Positions 1 through 7,274 of a DNA stretch of 13,068 bases are shown here, piece by piece; position 1 is the first letter of the stretch; each line of letters starts with the position of its first letter. Below the pieces are notes generated by a model, which did no database searches, was not told the DNA's origin, and was given only the letters and a program-made list of their open reading frames with translations. The position numbers were made by a program, and so were the translations under genes. Location: contig SKTL01000191.1 in the NCBI GenBank assembly GCA_007122555.1, forward strand, positions 1 to 13,068, in the 5' to 3' direction. This DNA comes from Thermomicrobiaceae bacterium (GTDB lineage Bacteria > Chloroflexota > Chloroflexia > Thermomicrobiales > Thermomicrobiaceae).

Positions 1-313
1 CGTGGTATCCGTCATAGATCACCCCGACATCAATCGAAACGATGTCGCCGTCAACCAGCTCCCTGCGCCCGGGGATTCCGTAAACAATCTGATCATTTAC
101 CGACGTGCAGATACTCCCGGGAAAACCGTGATACCCGAGAAACGACGGCGTTCCACCATTGCGAGTAATGTGCTGATGCGCAAGATCGTTGAGTTCTCCC
201 GTTGTTACGCCCGGCCGGGTATGCTCGCGCATGATCTCATGAACCTCGGCGACGATCTGCCCTGCCGCCCGCATGAGCTCGATTTCCCGGGAAGACTTCA
301 ACGTCACGGCCAT
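1..313 (-). CDS. map: Methionine aminopeptidase type I, N-terminal part (cut by window edge)
   Basis: Removes the initiator methionine from nascent proteins in the cytosol, using two divalent metal ions. The reading frame gives 104 residues and then leaves the window, so the protein is incomplete here. It starts MAVTLKSSREIELMRAAG, the usual type I opening, and carries GYHGFPGSICTSVND (about residues 60–74) and SIDVGVIYDGYH (93–104), which contains the first metal-ligand aspartate, Asp95. The second metal-ligand aspartate and the later histidine and glutamates lie outside the window. The family normally has VHGIP after the SVN motif, with the histidine equivalent to His79 of the E. coli enzyme. 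Here the codon at 80–82 is TAC, giving VYGIP (Tyr78). The ATG shares its A with the adk stop codon (TGATG), which implies translational coupling. The identity is firm; whether it is fully active is open because of the tyrosine. Confidence 0.95.
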   Translation of the reverse strand, partial: MAVTLKSSREIELMRAAGQIVAEVHEIMREHTRPGVTTGELNDLAHQHITRNGGTPSFLGYHGFPGSICTSVNDQIVYGIPGRRELVDGDIVSIDVGVIYDGYH

Positions 314-999
314 CAGTTGCTCACTCGTTGCTTCAGCGATTCAAGGATCGCCTTCGTGACGGTATTGATCTCCCGATTCCCGTCAACTTCGATCAGGATG
401 CCTTGCTCCCGGTAATGATCGAGAATCGGTTCCGTTTGCTCGTAGTAGATGCCAAGTCGCTTTTCAACCGCTTCAGGTGTATCGTCGCTGCGCTGAAACA
501 ACTCGCCGCCGCACTGATCACATGCGCCTTCGGACGCCGGCGGATTGAACTCTCTGTGATACGTCGCACCGCAGTCGGCGCAGATCAATCGACCGGTCAG
601 TCGTTTCATCAGCTCATCTCGCGGCACATCCACCAGGACAACCGCCGAAATCGCTTCCCCGCGCTCGGCCAGTGCTGAATCGAGCGCCTCGGCCTGGGCT
701 GCGTTGCGCGGGAAGCCATCCAGCAGAACGCCTGTCAGATCAGGTCGGCCCCGCTGCAACTGCTCGATATGTGCGAACAGCACCCGGATTGTCAGATCGT
801 CCGGCACCAGAGCTCCCTGGTCGTAGTACTGCCGGACCTCATCCCCGAGCTCGGAGTCCGATTTCAGAATTGCCCGGAACAGGTCGCCCGTCGCGACATG
901 CTCCAGGCCGAGCTGCGGGGCGACCGCAGCAGCCTGGGTGCCTTTCCCAGCCCCCTGCGGTCCGACGATGATGACGTAGTTGACGGGTTGATCCGTCAC
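313..999 (-). CDS. adk: Adenylate kinase with zinc-type LID domain
   Basis: Catalyses ATP + AMP = 2 ADP in the cytosol and balances the adenine nucleotide pool. The protein has 228 residues, the usual length for the long bacterial form. The P-loop GPQGAGKGT is at residues 13–21, the AMP-binding region ATGDLFR is near 36–42, and LLDGFPR is at 92–98. The LID contains the four cysteines Cys140, Cys143, Cys160 and Cys163 in a CxxC–CxxC arrangement, a structural zinc site common in Gram-positive and related lineages and absent from the E. coli enzyme. The start is GTG, preceded by GGAAGGGG about 7 bases upstream, within the 15-base gap after the secY stop. The stop codon overlaps the map ATG by one base. 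The secY–adk–map order is the common arrangement in Firmicutes, Actinobacteria and related groups. Confidence 0.98.
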   Translation of the reverse strand: MTDQPVNYVIIVGPQGAGKGTQAAAVAPQLGLEHVATGDLFRAILKSDSELGDEVRQYYDQGALVPDDLTIRVLFAHIEQLQRGRPDLTGVLLDGFPRNAAQAEALDSALAERGEAISAVVLVDVPRDELMKRLTGRLICADCGATYHREFNPPASEGACDQCGGELFQRSDDTPEAVEKRLGIYYEQTEPILDHYREQGILIEVDGNREINTVTKAILESLKQRVSN

Positions 1000-1014
1000 G
1001 AATGTGCCCCTTCC

Positions 1015-2313
1015 TTACCGGATAAAGCCTTCGTAGTTGCGCATCATCAGCTGCGCCTCGAGCTGCCGCATCGTGTCAACAGCAACGCCGACGACAATCA
1101 GGAGCGACGTACCACCGAGGAACAGCGCGGTGACTCCGGTGATCTCTGAGACGATGAACGGCAGAATCGCCACCGTTCCGAGCGCCAGCGCGCCCACCAG
1201 CGTAATGCGCATAAGGACCCGCGTCAGGTAGGCGTCCGTGTTACGACCGGGTCGCACACCCGGGATAAACGCGCCCTGGCGCTGAAGGTTCTCAGCAATG
1301 TGTTGCTGCTGGAACAACACCATCGTGTAGAAGTAGGTGAATCCGACGACCATAAGGAAGTAGATCACCTGATAGATGATGTTCTGCGGGTCGAACACGG
1401 TCGACATTGAGCTGGCGATATCGACAATCCAGGCCCGGCTGGACGTTTGCATGAACTCGGCGACCATTCCGGGAAAGACCATGATACTCACCGCGAAGAT
1501 GAGCGGGATCATGCCCGCTGAGTTCACCTTCAACGGAACGTAGGTGCTTCCACCACCGTAGACCCGTCCACGGCGAACACGTTTGGCGTGTTGCACCGGG
1601 ATGCGCCGCTGGCCCTCGTTCAGCATCACGATACCGATGATGGTAATGAGGCCGATCGCGAGGAACGCGGTTGTTCCAATCAGGTTCTGCTGAATCGTAC
1701 CGCCGCCGGCCAGCGTACCGACCGCGCCCGGCAGACCGGAGACGATGCCTCCGAAGATGATGATCGAGATCCCATTTCCGATGCCGCTCTCAGTAATCAA
1801 CTGACCAAGCCAGACCAGGAAGACCGTTCCCGCTGTCAACGTGACCAGAATTGAGAGGCTGCGCAGCGCAGTGTCCGAATTGAACAGACCGAAGTTCGCG
1901 AGCACACCAGCTTGCGACATAATCGCCGCCTGGCCGAAGCTTTGCAGGAACGCCAGCGGAACGGTGAGATAGTTCGTGTACTTGTTGATCTGCTGGCGGC
2001 CCTGATTGCCTTCCCGCGACAGCTCGCTCAGACGCGGAATAATCGGCGTCATGAGCTGCATGATAATGGACGCCGTAATGTACGGATACACGCCCATCGC
2101 CACAACTGAGAAGTTCGTTAGTGTGCTTCCGGAAAACAGGTTGAGCATTCCCAGAAGCTGGTTGTCCTGAAGCAACTGCGCAAGAATCTCCCGGTCAACG
2201 CCTGGGACCGGAATCGTCGCAACGAAACGGAAAAGAAGCAGGATCCCGAGCGTGAACAGGATTTTGCCGCGCAGGTCAGGTATCTTGAGTGCGTTGACGG
2301 CAGCCTGCAGCAT
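1015..2313 (-). CDS. secY: Protein translocase channel subunit SecY
   Basis: Main pore-forming subunit of the SecYEG channel, which moves unfolded proteins across, or inserts them into, the cytoplasmic membrane. The protein has 432 residues, normal for the family. Ten hydrophobic segments can be placed at roughly 17–36, 69–90, 113–133, 150–170, 180–198, 211–231, 265–287, 311–334, 366–388 and 394–413. The plug region MLNLFSGSTLTNFS follows the first segment. The basic cytoplasmic loop with RRIPVQHAKR is near 236–245, and PGVRPGRNT near 351–359 contains the conserved arginine of the SecA/ribosome-contacting loop. ITESGIGNGIS (173–183) is a strongly conserved SecY signature. The ATG overlaps the rplO stop by one base (TAATG), so translation is probably coupled to that of L15. 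SecY at the end of the spc block is the canonical position. Confidence 0.99.
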   Translation of the reverse strand: MLQAAVNALKIPDLRGKILFTLGILLLFRFVATIPVPGVDREILAQLLQDNQLLGMLNLFSGSTLTNFSVVAMGVYPYITASIIMQLMTPIIPRLSELSREGNQGRQQINKYTNYLTVPLAFLQSFGQAAIMSQAGVLANFGLFNSDTALRSLSILVTLTAGTVFLVWLGQLITESGIGNGISIIIFGGIVSGLPGAVGTLAGGGTIQQNLIGTTAFLAIGLITIIGIVMLNEGQRRIPVQHAKRVRRGRVYGGGSTYVPLKVNSAGMIPLIFAVSIMVFPGMVAEFMQTSSRAWIVDIASSMSTVFDPQNIIYQVIYFLMVVGFTYFYTMVLFQQQHIAENLQRQGAFIPGVRPGRNTDAYLTRVLMRITLVGALALGTVAILPFIVSEITGVTALFLGGTSLLIVVGVAVDTMRQLEAQLMMRNYEGFIR

Positions 2314-2753
2314 TACTCGATAACCTCCACGGTTCCGCCGGCGGATTCAATCTTTGTACGAGCGCTCTCGGAGAACTTGTGTGCTCGGACCGTGATTGCC
2401 TTGTCAATTTCACCGACGCCTAGAACCTTCACCGGGAACTCGATTCCCCGCGTGATTCCTCGCTCAACAAGAAGCTCCGGCGTGATTGGCTCGTCAACAT
2501 CGAGTGCCGCGAGTTTCTTGATATTCACAACTTCAAACCGCGTCTTGAAGATGTTTGTGAACCCGCGGCGGAATGGCATCCGCTTGAAAATCGGGTTCTG
2601 CCCGCCTTCAAAGCCAACGCGGACCTTGCTCCGGGCCAGCTGCCCCTTGGTGCCACGCCCGGCAGTCTTGCCCTGACCAGCCGCGATTCCGCGACCGACG
2701 CGCTTGCGCGACTTCTTGGATCCGGGGGCGGGTTTCAGATCGTGCAGTTCCAT
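2313..2753 (-). CDS. rplO: 50S ribosomal protein L15
   Basis: Component of the large ribosomal subunit that binds 23S rRNA late in assembly. The protein has 146 residues, the usual size. The glycine- and basic-rich N-terminal tail ([19 protein letters not shown], about residues 21–39) is the hallmark of L15, followed by [18 protein letters not shown] near 48–65 and a globular C-terminal domain ending in the typical [11 protein letters not shown]. The ATG has GGGAG nine bases upstream. It lies 44 bases after rpmD, in a spacer containing an inverted repeat, and its TAA overlaps the secY ATG. Nothing in the protein is out of the ordinary. Confidence 0.98.
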   Translation of the reverse strand: MELHDLKPAPGSKKSRKRVGRGIAAGQGKTAGRGTKGQLARSKVRVGFEGGQNPIFKRMPFRRGFTNIFKTRFEVVNIKKLAALDVDEPITPELLVERGITRGIEFPVKVLGVGEIDKAITVRAHKFSESARTKIESAGGTVEVIE

Positions 2754-2780
2754 AGGTCTCTACTCCCTGTGCAACGGTTC

Positions 2781-2803
2781 GGATAACACCCGTTCCGTTA
2801 TCC
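2781..2803 (-). other. Inverted repeat at the rpmD stop codon
   Basis: A perfect 7-bp inverted repeat (arms 2781–2787 and 2797–2803, loop of 9) begins in the last codons of rpmD and includes its TAA stop. On the transcribed strand it is followed by mixed sequence and not by T residues, so an intrinsic terminator is unlikely, and rplO follows directly. A stem in the mRNA here could influence termination of L30 translation or transcript stability. This is a short repeat and may be chance. Confidence 0.25.
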
Positions 2804-3025
2804 CGCCGCGTTCTCGTCTCGCTTCACCGCGTCATCGGCGACGTCTTCGTTCTCAACGCGGACCAGATGACGGACTTTGTAAATCATTCCTCGCACGGAC
2901 GGATTGTCCGGCACTTCAACTGTCTGGTTCAGGCGCCGCAACCCGAGCGAGTGCACGGTCGCCTTCTGATCTTTGCTGCGCCCGATGGCGCTCCGGAAAT
3001 ACGTCACCCTCAGCTTGTCAGCCAT
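2798..3025 (-). CDS. rpmD: 50S ribosomal protein L30
   Basis: Small 23S rRNA-binding protein of the large subunit. The first 60 or so residues match the L30 fold: [20 protein letters not shown], then [29 protein letters not shown] in the positions expected of the family. At 75 residues it is longer than the usual roughly 60. The extra part is an acidic, low-complexity C-terminal tail ([19 protein letters not shown]) that I do not recognise as a domain. The ATG is only two bases after the rpsE stop, and its Shine–Dalgarno sequence GAGGAG lies inside the end of rpsE, so translation of the two is likely coupled. The TAA stop sits within the left arm of a 7-bp inverted repeat. Confidence 0.97.
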   Translation of the reverse strand: MADKLRVTYFRSAIGRSKDQKATVHSLGLRRLNQTVEVPDNPSVRGMIYKVRHLVRVENEDVADDAVKRDENAAG

Positions 3026-3027
3026 TC

Positions 3028-3567
3028 TCAGGACTCCTCGTTCCGCTTCGGCCGCAGTTTCTCGACCGATACGCCACGCCGGCGCGCCACATCGTCTGCC
3101 GATTCCAGTTCGCTCAGCGCTTTGATCGCCGCCTTTGTCACGTTCACCGGGTTTGCGCTTCCCAGCGATTTCGCAAGGATGTCCTGGATACCGGCCGCCT
3201 CAACAACGGCGCGAACACCACCACCGGCAACCAGACCGGTTCCCGGAGCCGCCGGCCGCATCATGACCCGTGCGCCGCCGTACTTGACTTCCACTTCGTG
3301 CGGAATCGTCCGACCCTCGAGCGGGACATCGATCATATTCTTCTTGGCCGCATCGACGCCCTTGCGAATCGAATCCGGCACCTCGTTCGCCTTACCCAGA
3401 CCGGCGCCGACTCGACCGTGGCCATCACCGACCACAACCATCGTGCTGAAGTTGAACCGGCGGCCACCCTGGATTACCTTGGCGACCCGGTTAATCTGTA
3501 CAACGTGTTCCTGCAATTCGCCGCCCTCATCGGACCGCGGCCGGCGATCGCGAGTGTCTGTAGCCAT
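3028..3567 (-). CDS. rpsE: 30S ribosomal protein S5
   Basis: Small-subunit protein near the mRNA entry channel that contributes to decoding accuracy and mRNA unwinding. The protein has 179 residues. It has the N-terminal double-stranded-RNA-binding type domain ([20 protein letters not shown], about residues 24–43, then [20 protein letters not shown]) and the C-terminal domain ([21 protein letters not shown] followed by [10 protein letters not shown]). A charged N-terminal extension of about 20 residues precedes the conserved part, common in the family. The chosen ATG has only a weak AAAGG-like site about 14 bases upstream. The other upstream ATG in the spacer runs into a TAG after two codons. 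It lies 45 bases after rplR and two bases before rpmD. Confidence 0.98.
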   Translation of the reverse strand: MATDTRDRRPRSDEGGELQEHVVQINRVAKVIQGGRRFNFSTMVVVGDGHGRVGAGLGKANEVPDSIRKGVDAAKKNMIDVPLEGRTIPHEVEVKYGGARVMMRPAAPGTGLVAGGGVRAVVEAAGIQDILAKSLGSANPVNVTKAAIKALSELESADDVARRRGVSVEKLRPKRNEES

Positions 3568-3612
3568 AGCGTTGTTCGTCTACCTTTCCATCTCTCGCTC
3601 GGTCCGCGTCGA

Positions 3613-3996
3613 TTAGAACTCGAGTCCCGCTTCGCGAGCGGCTTCCGCCACAGCCTTTACCCGGCCATGGAACTTGTATCCGCCGCGATCGAAGACAACA
3701 CGGGTAATTCCCTTTTCTTTCGCACGCTCTGCGACAATGCGCCCCACCACATCCGCTTCGGCGATGCGGCGGTGTCCGTTGTCCTCTGCGGTGAATTGTT
3801 CTCGAATGCCCGGCTCGAGTGTCGACGCAGCCACAATGGTATGTCCGGCCGTGTCATCGATGACCTGGGCATATGTGTGCTGATTGCTCCGAAACACGTT
3901 CAATCGAGGCCGTTCTGTCGTCCCACTAATGCGCGCGCGTACCCGCAGGTGACGTCGCTTCCGTGGTGACAACGACTTTTTGAACTGGTATCGCAT
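3613..3996 (-). CDS. rplR: 50S ribosomal protein L18
   Basis: Binds 5S rRNA with L5 and helps dock it on the central protuberance of the large subunit. The protein has 127 residues, close to the family average. The basic N-terminal tail ([20 protein letters not shown], residues 10–29) leads into [20 protein letters not shown]. The C-terminal half has the conserved [26 protein letters not shown] ending. The start ATG has AAGGGA about 12 bases upstream; an ATG further upstream is in another frame. The gene follows an unusually long 116-base spacer after rplF that contains inverted repeats. rpsE follows after 45 bases. Confidence 0.98.
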   Translation of the reverse strand: MRYQFKKSLSPRKRRHLRVRARISGTTERPRLNVFRSNQHTYAQVIDDTAGHTIVAASTLEPGIREQFTAEDNGHRRIAEADVVGRIVAERAKEKGITRVVFDRGGYKFHGRVKAVAEAAREAGLEF

Positions 3997-4031
3997 CTGC
4001 GCGATTCATCCCTTCTCTCGCAACGACCCGC

Positions 4032-4083
4032 CCGGCTCACTGTTCTGATTACGTCAGCCGGTTCCTGGCGCCTTGGCACCTGG
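4032..4083 (-). other. Inverted repeats in the rplF–rplR spacer
   Basis: The 116-base gap between rplF and rplR is about two to five times longer than its neighbours and shows no gene. It contains a 6-bp inverted repeat (arms 4032–4037 and 4056–4061). Inside and overlapping it is a competing 4-bp stem (4045–4048 with 4054–4057). Next to it is a 5-bp stem with one G·U pair and a four-base loop (4067–4071 with 4076–4080). There is no T-run. These could be RNA folds that affect translation of rplR, or chance pairing in GC-rich DNA. Confidence 0.25.
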
Positions 4084-4112
4084 CGGGTGATGTTGACGGA
4101 AATCAATTTCGA

Positions 4113-4658
4113 CTATGCGCCGACTTTGCCGGCCTTGCCAGCCTTGCGCCGCACGTATTCGCCCAGGTACCGAATACCCTTACCCTTGTATGGCTCGGGC
4201 GGGCGAATCCGACGAATCCGGGCGGCCTGCTCACCGACGAGTTGCTTATCGATCCCGGAAATCGTCAGGCGAGTCTGCGACTCCAGGGAAAACTCGATCC
4301 CCGGCTCCGGCTCAACGCGAACTGGATGCGAGTACCCCACGCTCAGAACGAGGGTCTTGCCATCCAGCGCCGCACGATAGCCGACGCCCTGAATCTCGAG
4401 GTCCTTCTTGAAGCCCTGCGTCACGCCTTCGATCATGTTCGCGATCAATGTGCGCGTCAGGCCGTGCAGTTGCTGAAACTTCCGCTTTTCTGACGGACGC
4501 GCAACCTCGAGCGTGCCGTTCTCCTGCTTCACAACCATGTCCGGGTTGATCACCTGGTTCAGCTCGCCCTTTGGGCCCTTGACATGAACGCTGCCGGGCT
4601 TGATGGTGACTTCGACGCCATCCGGTACCGGAATTGGCTTGAATCCTATTCGAGACAT
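4113..4658 (-). CDS. rplF: 50S ribosomal protein L6
   Basis: Large-subunit protein near the factor-binding region and the sarcin–ricin loop. The protein has 181 residues, the standard length. It opens MSRIGFKPIPVPDGVEV and contains VKGPKGELN near residues 28–36. The two duplicated L6 domains follow: LIANMIEGVTQGFKKDLEIQ in the first, and the second ending in the signature ARIRRIRPPEPYKGKGIRY (about 145–163). A short Ala/Gly/Lys-rich tail closes the protein. GGAGG lies seven bases before the ATG, a strong ribosome-binding site. The gene is 64 bases downstream of rpsH. Confidence 0.98.
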   Translation of the reverse strand: MSRIGFKPIPVPDGVEVTIKPGSVHVKGPKGELNQVINPDMVVKQENGTLEVARPSEKRKFQQLHGLTRTLIANMIEGVTQGFKKDLEIQGVGYRAALDGKTLVLSVGYSHPVRVEPEPGIEFSLESQTRLTISGIDKQLVGEQAARIRRIRPPEPYKGKGIRYLGEYVRRKAGKAGKVGA

Positions 4659-4722
4659 CTTGTTCCTCCGTCAATCAGTGCCCGGGGGCCTGCTGCGATC
4701 TGGCCAATCACTCCAAGCCTGA

Positions 4723-5121
4723 CTAGTAAACGGTGCACAGCACCTCGCCACCGATACCTCGGCGACGTGCTTCCTGGCCGGAGAGAACGCCCTGCGGCGT
4801 GCTGATGATCGCCGTTCCGAGCCCGTTCTTCACCCGCGGCAACTCATTCTTGTTCGCGTAGATCCGCAGTCCTGGCTTGGAGACGCGTTTCAGCTCGCGG
4901 ATCGAGTGTTTTCGGTCCCGCCCGTACTTCAGGTCGACCGTCAGGATGGGCGTCGGCTTGCGATCTTCCACCCGGTAATCCCGGATGTACCCTTCCTGCT
5001 TGAGGATCTCCGCAATATTCACCAGCAACTTGGACGACGGCATGGTCGTCTGCGGGTTGCGCGCCATTCCGGCATTCCGGATCCTCGTCAGCATATCGGC
5101 AATTGGGTCGTTAACTGTCAT
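4723..5121 (-). CDS. rpsH: 30S ribosomal protein S8
   Basis: Primary 16S rRNA-binding protein of the central domain. In E. coli S8 also represses the spc operon by binding its mRNA near rplE; no matching site was established here. The protein has 132 residues, typical. It begins [20 protein letters not shown], and the conserved C-terminal RNA-binding segment [20 protein letters not shown] is followed by EVLCTVY. The ATG follows a 34-base gap after rpsN with GGAGTGA about 9 bases upstream. No anomalies seen. Confidence 0.98.
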   Translation of the reverse strand: MTVNDPIADMLTRIRNAGMARNPQTTMPSSKLLVNIAEILKQEGYIRDYRVEDRKPTPILTVDLKYGRDRKHSIRELKRVSKPGLRIYANKNELPRVKNGLGTAIISTPQGVLSGQEARRRGIGGEVLCTVY

Positions 5122-5155
5122 TTCTGTTCGTCACTCCACTCAGCGAGCCCTGGAC

Positions 5156-5341
5156 TTACCAACTCGACTTCGTCACGCCGGGCAGTTTCCCATCGTTTGC
5201 AAGCTCGCGGAAACAGATCCGGCACACCCCGAACTTGCGGATGAACGCCCGCGGGCGTCCACACAGGCGGCACCGGTTGTGATTGCGAACTGCAAACTTC
5301 GCGGGTCGCTTCGACTTCGCGATTTGAGACTTTTTCGCCAC
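5156..5341 (-). CDS. rpsN: 30S ribosomal protein S14, zinc-binding type
   Basis: Small-subunit head protein, here the short zinc-ribbon form (type Z, rpsZ in some annotations). The 61 residues match the short form exactly. Four cysteines, Cys24, Cys27, Cys40 and Cys43, form CRLC and CRIC pairs 12 residues apart and should hold one zinc ion. The ending [18 protein letters not shown] is characteristic. The start is GTG, with GGGAGG four bases upstream inside the 15-base gap after rplE. It sits in the standard spc position between rplE and rpsH. Zinc-free paralogues occur in some bacteria as a response to zinc shortage, but none is in this window. Confidence 0.98.
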   Translation of the reverse strand: MAKKSQIAKSKRPAKFAVRNHNRCRLCGRPRAFIRKFGVCRICFRELANDGKLPGVTKSSW

Positions 5342-5356
5342 TCGTCCTCCCGTACG

Positions 5357-5911
5357 TCAGGATGAATGGAAGGGCATACCGAGCAGCGCGAGCAGCCGGC
5401 GTCCTTCCTCATCGTTAGTTGCCGTCGTTACAATCGTAATTTCCATACCGCGTGTCTTGTCGATACTGTCGTAGTCGATCTCTGGGAACACAATCTGCTC
5501 GTTGAGACCGAGCGTGTAGTTTCCCCGGCCATCGAACGACCACGGAGACAACCCGCGAAAGTCACGAATACGCGGCAGTGCGGTCCCGATCAGTCGATCC
5601 AGGAACTCATACATTCGCGCGCCACGCAGCGTCACCTTGGCGCCGATCGGCATTCCTTCACGCAGGCGGAACCCGGCCACGGACTTCTTGGCGCGCGTCA
5701 CGATCGGCTTCTGGCCGGTGATCGTCGCCAGGTCGTCTATTGCCGCATCCAGCGCACGGGCGTTCTGAACCGCTTCACCGAGACCGATGTTCACCACGAT
5801 CTTTTCGAGCCGCGGAACCTCGTACTGGTTCCGGAACTGGAATTCTTCCAGTAATTGCGGCACCACTTCATCGCGGTACGTTGTCAACATTCTCGCTGTC
5901 ATTCTGCTCAC
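5357..5911 (-). CDS. rplE: 50S ribosomal protein L5
   Basis: Binds 5S rRNA with L18 and forms an intersubunit bridge near the P-site tRNA. The protein has up to 184 residues. Conserved parts are [16 protein letters not shown] (about 33–48), [19 protein letters not shown] near 68–86, and the C-terminal [20 protein letters not shown]. The exact start is uncertain. The longest frame begins at a GTG at 5909–5911, three bases after AAGGGGTGA, which matches the anti-Shine–Dalgarno sequence well but is close. ATG codons at 5902 and 5890 in the same frame would give slightly shorter proteins of 181 or 177 residues. The gap to rplX is 21 bases with the GTG start. Confidence 0.97.
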   Translation of the reverse strand: MSRMTARMLTTYRDEVVPQLLEEFQFRNQYEVPRLEKIVVNIGLGEAVQNARALDAAIDDLATITGQKPIVTRAKKSVAGFRLREGMPIGAKVTLRGARMYEFLDRLIGTALPRIRDFRGLSPWSFDGRGNYTLGLNEQIVFPEIDYDSIDKTRGMEITIVTTATNDEEGRRLLALLGMPFHSS

Positions 5912-5932
5912 TCACCCCTTGTCGCGATATCG

Positions 5933-6259
5933 CTAGGCCGATGGTCGACCGATCGCGGCATCGCACTTCTTGCAGTACCGGACTTTGCTGTCGCCCTCGA
6001 CACGAAATCCAACTCGCGTCGGGTGATCACACGACGGGCAGACGAGCATGACTTTGGAAACGTGCATCGGCATTTCCATATCAATGATCCCCGCCTGGCG
6101 AACCCGCGGAATCGCGCGTTGGTGCTTCTTGGCGACATTGATGCCTTCGACGATCACCCGGTCCTGCTTCGGCAGGTTTTGCCGAACAGTCGATCGCGCT
6201 CCGCGATCTTTACCGCGAATAACGAGAACCTGATCTCCAGTTACAATCTTCTCTGCCAT
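5933..6259 (-). CDS. rplX: 50S ribosomal protein L24 with zinc-ribbon cysteines
   Basis: One of the first proteins to bind 23S rRNA during large-subunit assembly. The protein has 108 residues. The N-terminal KOW-type segment is visible as GDQVLVIRGKDRG (residues 8–20), followed by the family's GINVAKKHQR (39–48). The C-terminal half carries two cysteine pairs, Cys74/Cys77 (CPSC) and Cys96/Cys99 (CKKC), spaced as a zinc ribbon. This four-cysteine form occurs in many bacteria and is missing in others such as E. coli. GGGAAGAG lies a few bases before the ATG. It is separated from rplN by 23 bases. Confidence 0.98.
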   Translation of the reverse strand: MAEKIVTGDQVLVIRGKDRGARSTVRQNLPKQDRVIVEGINVAKKHQRAIPRVRQAGIIDMEMPMHVSKVMLVCPSCDHPTRVGFRVEGDSKVRYCKKCDAAIGRPSA

Positions 6260-6282
6260 TGCTTACTCTTCCCTGTCTCTTC

Positions 6283-6654
6283 CTAGAGGACTTCCGGCGC
6301 CAGGGAGACAATGCGCATGAACTGGTGATCACGAAGCTCCCGCGCAATCGGACCAAAAATCCGGGTGCCTCGCGGCATGTTGTTCAGCGGGTTGATCAGC
6401 ACCGCGGCATTATCATCGAACTTGATGTTCGTCCCGTCGCCCCGGGTGTATCCCTGGGCGGTTCGAACAACAACTGCCCGGACAACTTCACCCTTACGAA
6501 CGGCCGAGTTCGGTTGAGCATGCTTGACCGTTGCGACGATCACATCGCCCACACTGGCATACTTCCGACCAGAACCTCCCAGCACGCGGATACAGAGTAT
6601 CTCTCGCGCGCCGGAGTTATCGGCTACCTTCAGTCGACTTTCCTGTTGAATCAT
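6283..6654 (-). CDS. rplN: 50S ribosomal protein L14
   Basis: Binds 23S rRNA at the subunit interface and contributes to intersubunit bridges. The frame can be read from an ATG at 6717, but the real start is the ATG at 6652–6654. It has a perfect AGGAGG six bases upstream and begins [19 protein letters not shown], the standard L14 N-terminus. The extra 21 codons would overlap rpsQ and encode nothing conserved. From this start the protein has 123 residues, matching the family's usual 122. Signatures are [14 protein letters not shown] near 36–49 and the [13 protein letters not shown] segment near 97–109. The gap after rpsQ is 20 bases. Confidence 0.98.
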   Translation of the reverse strand: MIQQESRLKVADNSGAREILCIRVLGGSGRKYASVGDVIVATVKHAQPNSAVRKGEVVRAVVVRTAQGYTRGDGTNIKFDDNAAVLINPLNNMPRGTRIFGPIARELRDHQFMRIVSLAPEVL

Positions 6655-6674
6655 CGCGAACCTCCTCTGTTCAG

Positions 6675-6956
6675 CTAAACCCGTGTGGGCCGCTCGATGA
6701 GCTCGCGGACGATCCACTTCTTCGACTTACTGAGTGGACGAGTCTCTTCAATTCGCACGATATCGCCAACCTGATACTGGTTCTGCTCATCGTGCGCCTT
6801 GAAGCGACTCGTACGCCGCAACGCCTTCTTGTAGATCGGATGCTGGCGCCGGTAATCGACAGCCACCACTACGGTCTTGTCCATTTTGTCGGAAACGATC
6901 CTGCCGATTTTCATCAGCCGTCGTTCCACGGACTTCTCACTTGCTGATGCTTCCAT
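6675..6956 (-). CDS. rpsQ: 30S ribosomal protein S17
   Basis: Primary 16S rRNA-binding protein with an OB fold. The protein has 93 residues from the upstream ATG. The core shows [20 protein letters not shown] (about 16–35) and a C-terminal [18 protein letters not shown], both typical. A second in-frame ATG at 6914 would start exactly at the core ([10 protein letters not shown]). The longer start is preferred because family members usually have a few basic residues such as ERR before this segment; the first dozen residues are not conserved and the ribosome-binding sites of both are weak. It lies 55 bases after rpmC, and its TAG precedes a strong Shine–Dalgarno for rplN. Confidence 0.97.
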   Translation of the reverse strand: MEASASEKSVERRLMKIGRIVSDKMDKTVVVAVDYRRQHPIYKKALRRTSRFKAHDEQNQYQVGDIVRIEETRPLSKSKKWIVRELIERPTRV

Positions 6957-7011
6957 CGTCTCTGTCGCCTATTCCCTACGATCTACGACCAGCATGCGGA
7001 TTTCCTGCGGT

Positions 7012-7230
7012 TCAGGACGCGAGCTGCTCTTCGATCTCCTTGGCAATCTGCCGTTCTTTCTGAATCGTCTTGATCCGCGCAATTTCACGCTTGATCTGAC
7101 GAATCCGCATCGGGTTTGTCAGTCGCCCGACCGCTTCATCAAACCGCAGATCGCGCCATTCAGTCTTGATCTCATCTATTCGTTCGTCGAGCTCCTCGTC
7201 GGTCAGAGCTCTCAGTTCTGCAGCATCCAT
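7012..7230 (-). CDS. rpmC: 50S ribosomal protein L29
   Basis: Small helical 23S rRNA-binding protein near the exit of the peptide tunnel, next to L23, where targeting factors dock. The 72 residues are within the normal range. The protein is nearly all predicted helix, as expected: MDAAELRALTDEELDERIDE at the N-terminus, then the signature LRFDEAVGRLTNPMRIRQIK, then ERARIKT-like helix residues (REIARIKTIQKER). The ATG has GGGAGAGA about eight bases upstream. It sits 44 bases after rplP and 55 bases before rpsQ, in the standard S10-operon slot. Confidence 0.97.
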   Translation of the reverse strand: MDAAELRALTDEELDERIDEIKTEWRDLRFDEAVGRLTNPMRIRQIKREIARIKTIQKERQIAKEIEEQLAS

Positions 7231-7274
7231 CGATTCATCTCTCCCGAATTCTTCACCTGCGCCCGGCGTGGCAG

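Noticed and set aside
2704..3969. Open frame of 421 codons on the plus strand, opposite rplO, rpmD, rpsE and rplR
   Set aside because: Its translation is rich in Arg, Ser and Pro with no recognisable domain, and it lies entirely opposite well-supported ribosomal genes. Long antisense frames are common in GC-rich DNA.
3900..4106. 68-codon minus-strand frame in the rplF–rplR spacer running into rplR
   Set aside because: Out of frame with rplR, Arg/Ser-rich, no ribosome-binding site and no family resemblance; most of it overlaps the well-supported rplR.
6655..6717. N-terminal extension of L14 from an upstream ATG at 6717
   Set aside because: It overlaps rpsQ, encodes non-conserved sequence, and the internal ATG at 6654 has a perfect AGGAGG and the standard L14 N-terminus.
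6957..7011. Eight-codon ATG mini-frame in the rpmC–rpsQ gap as a leader peptide
   Set aside because: Too short to support, no Shine–Dalgarno sequence and no attenuator-like structure next to it.
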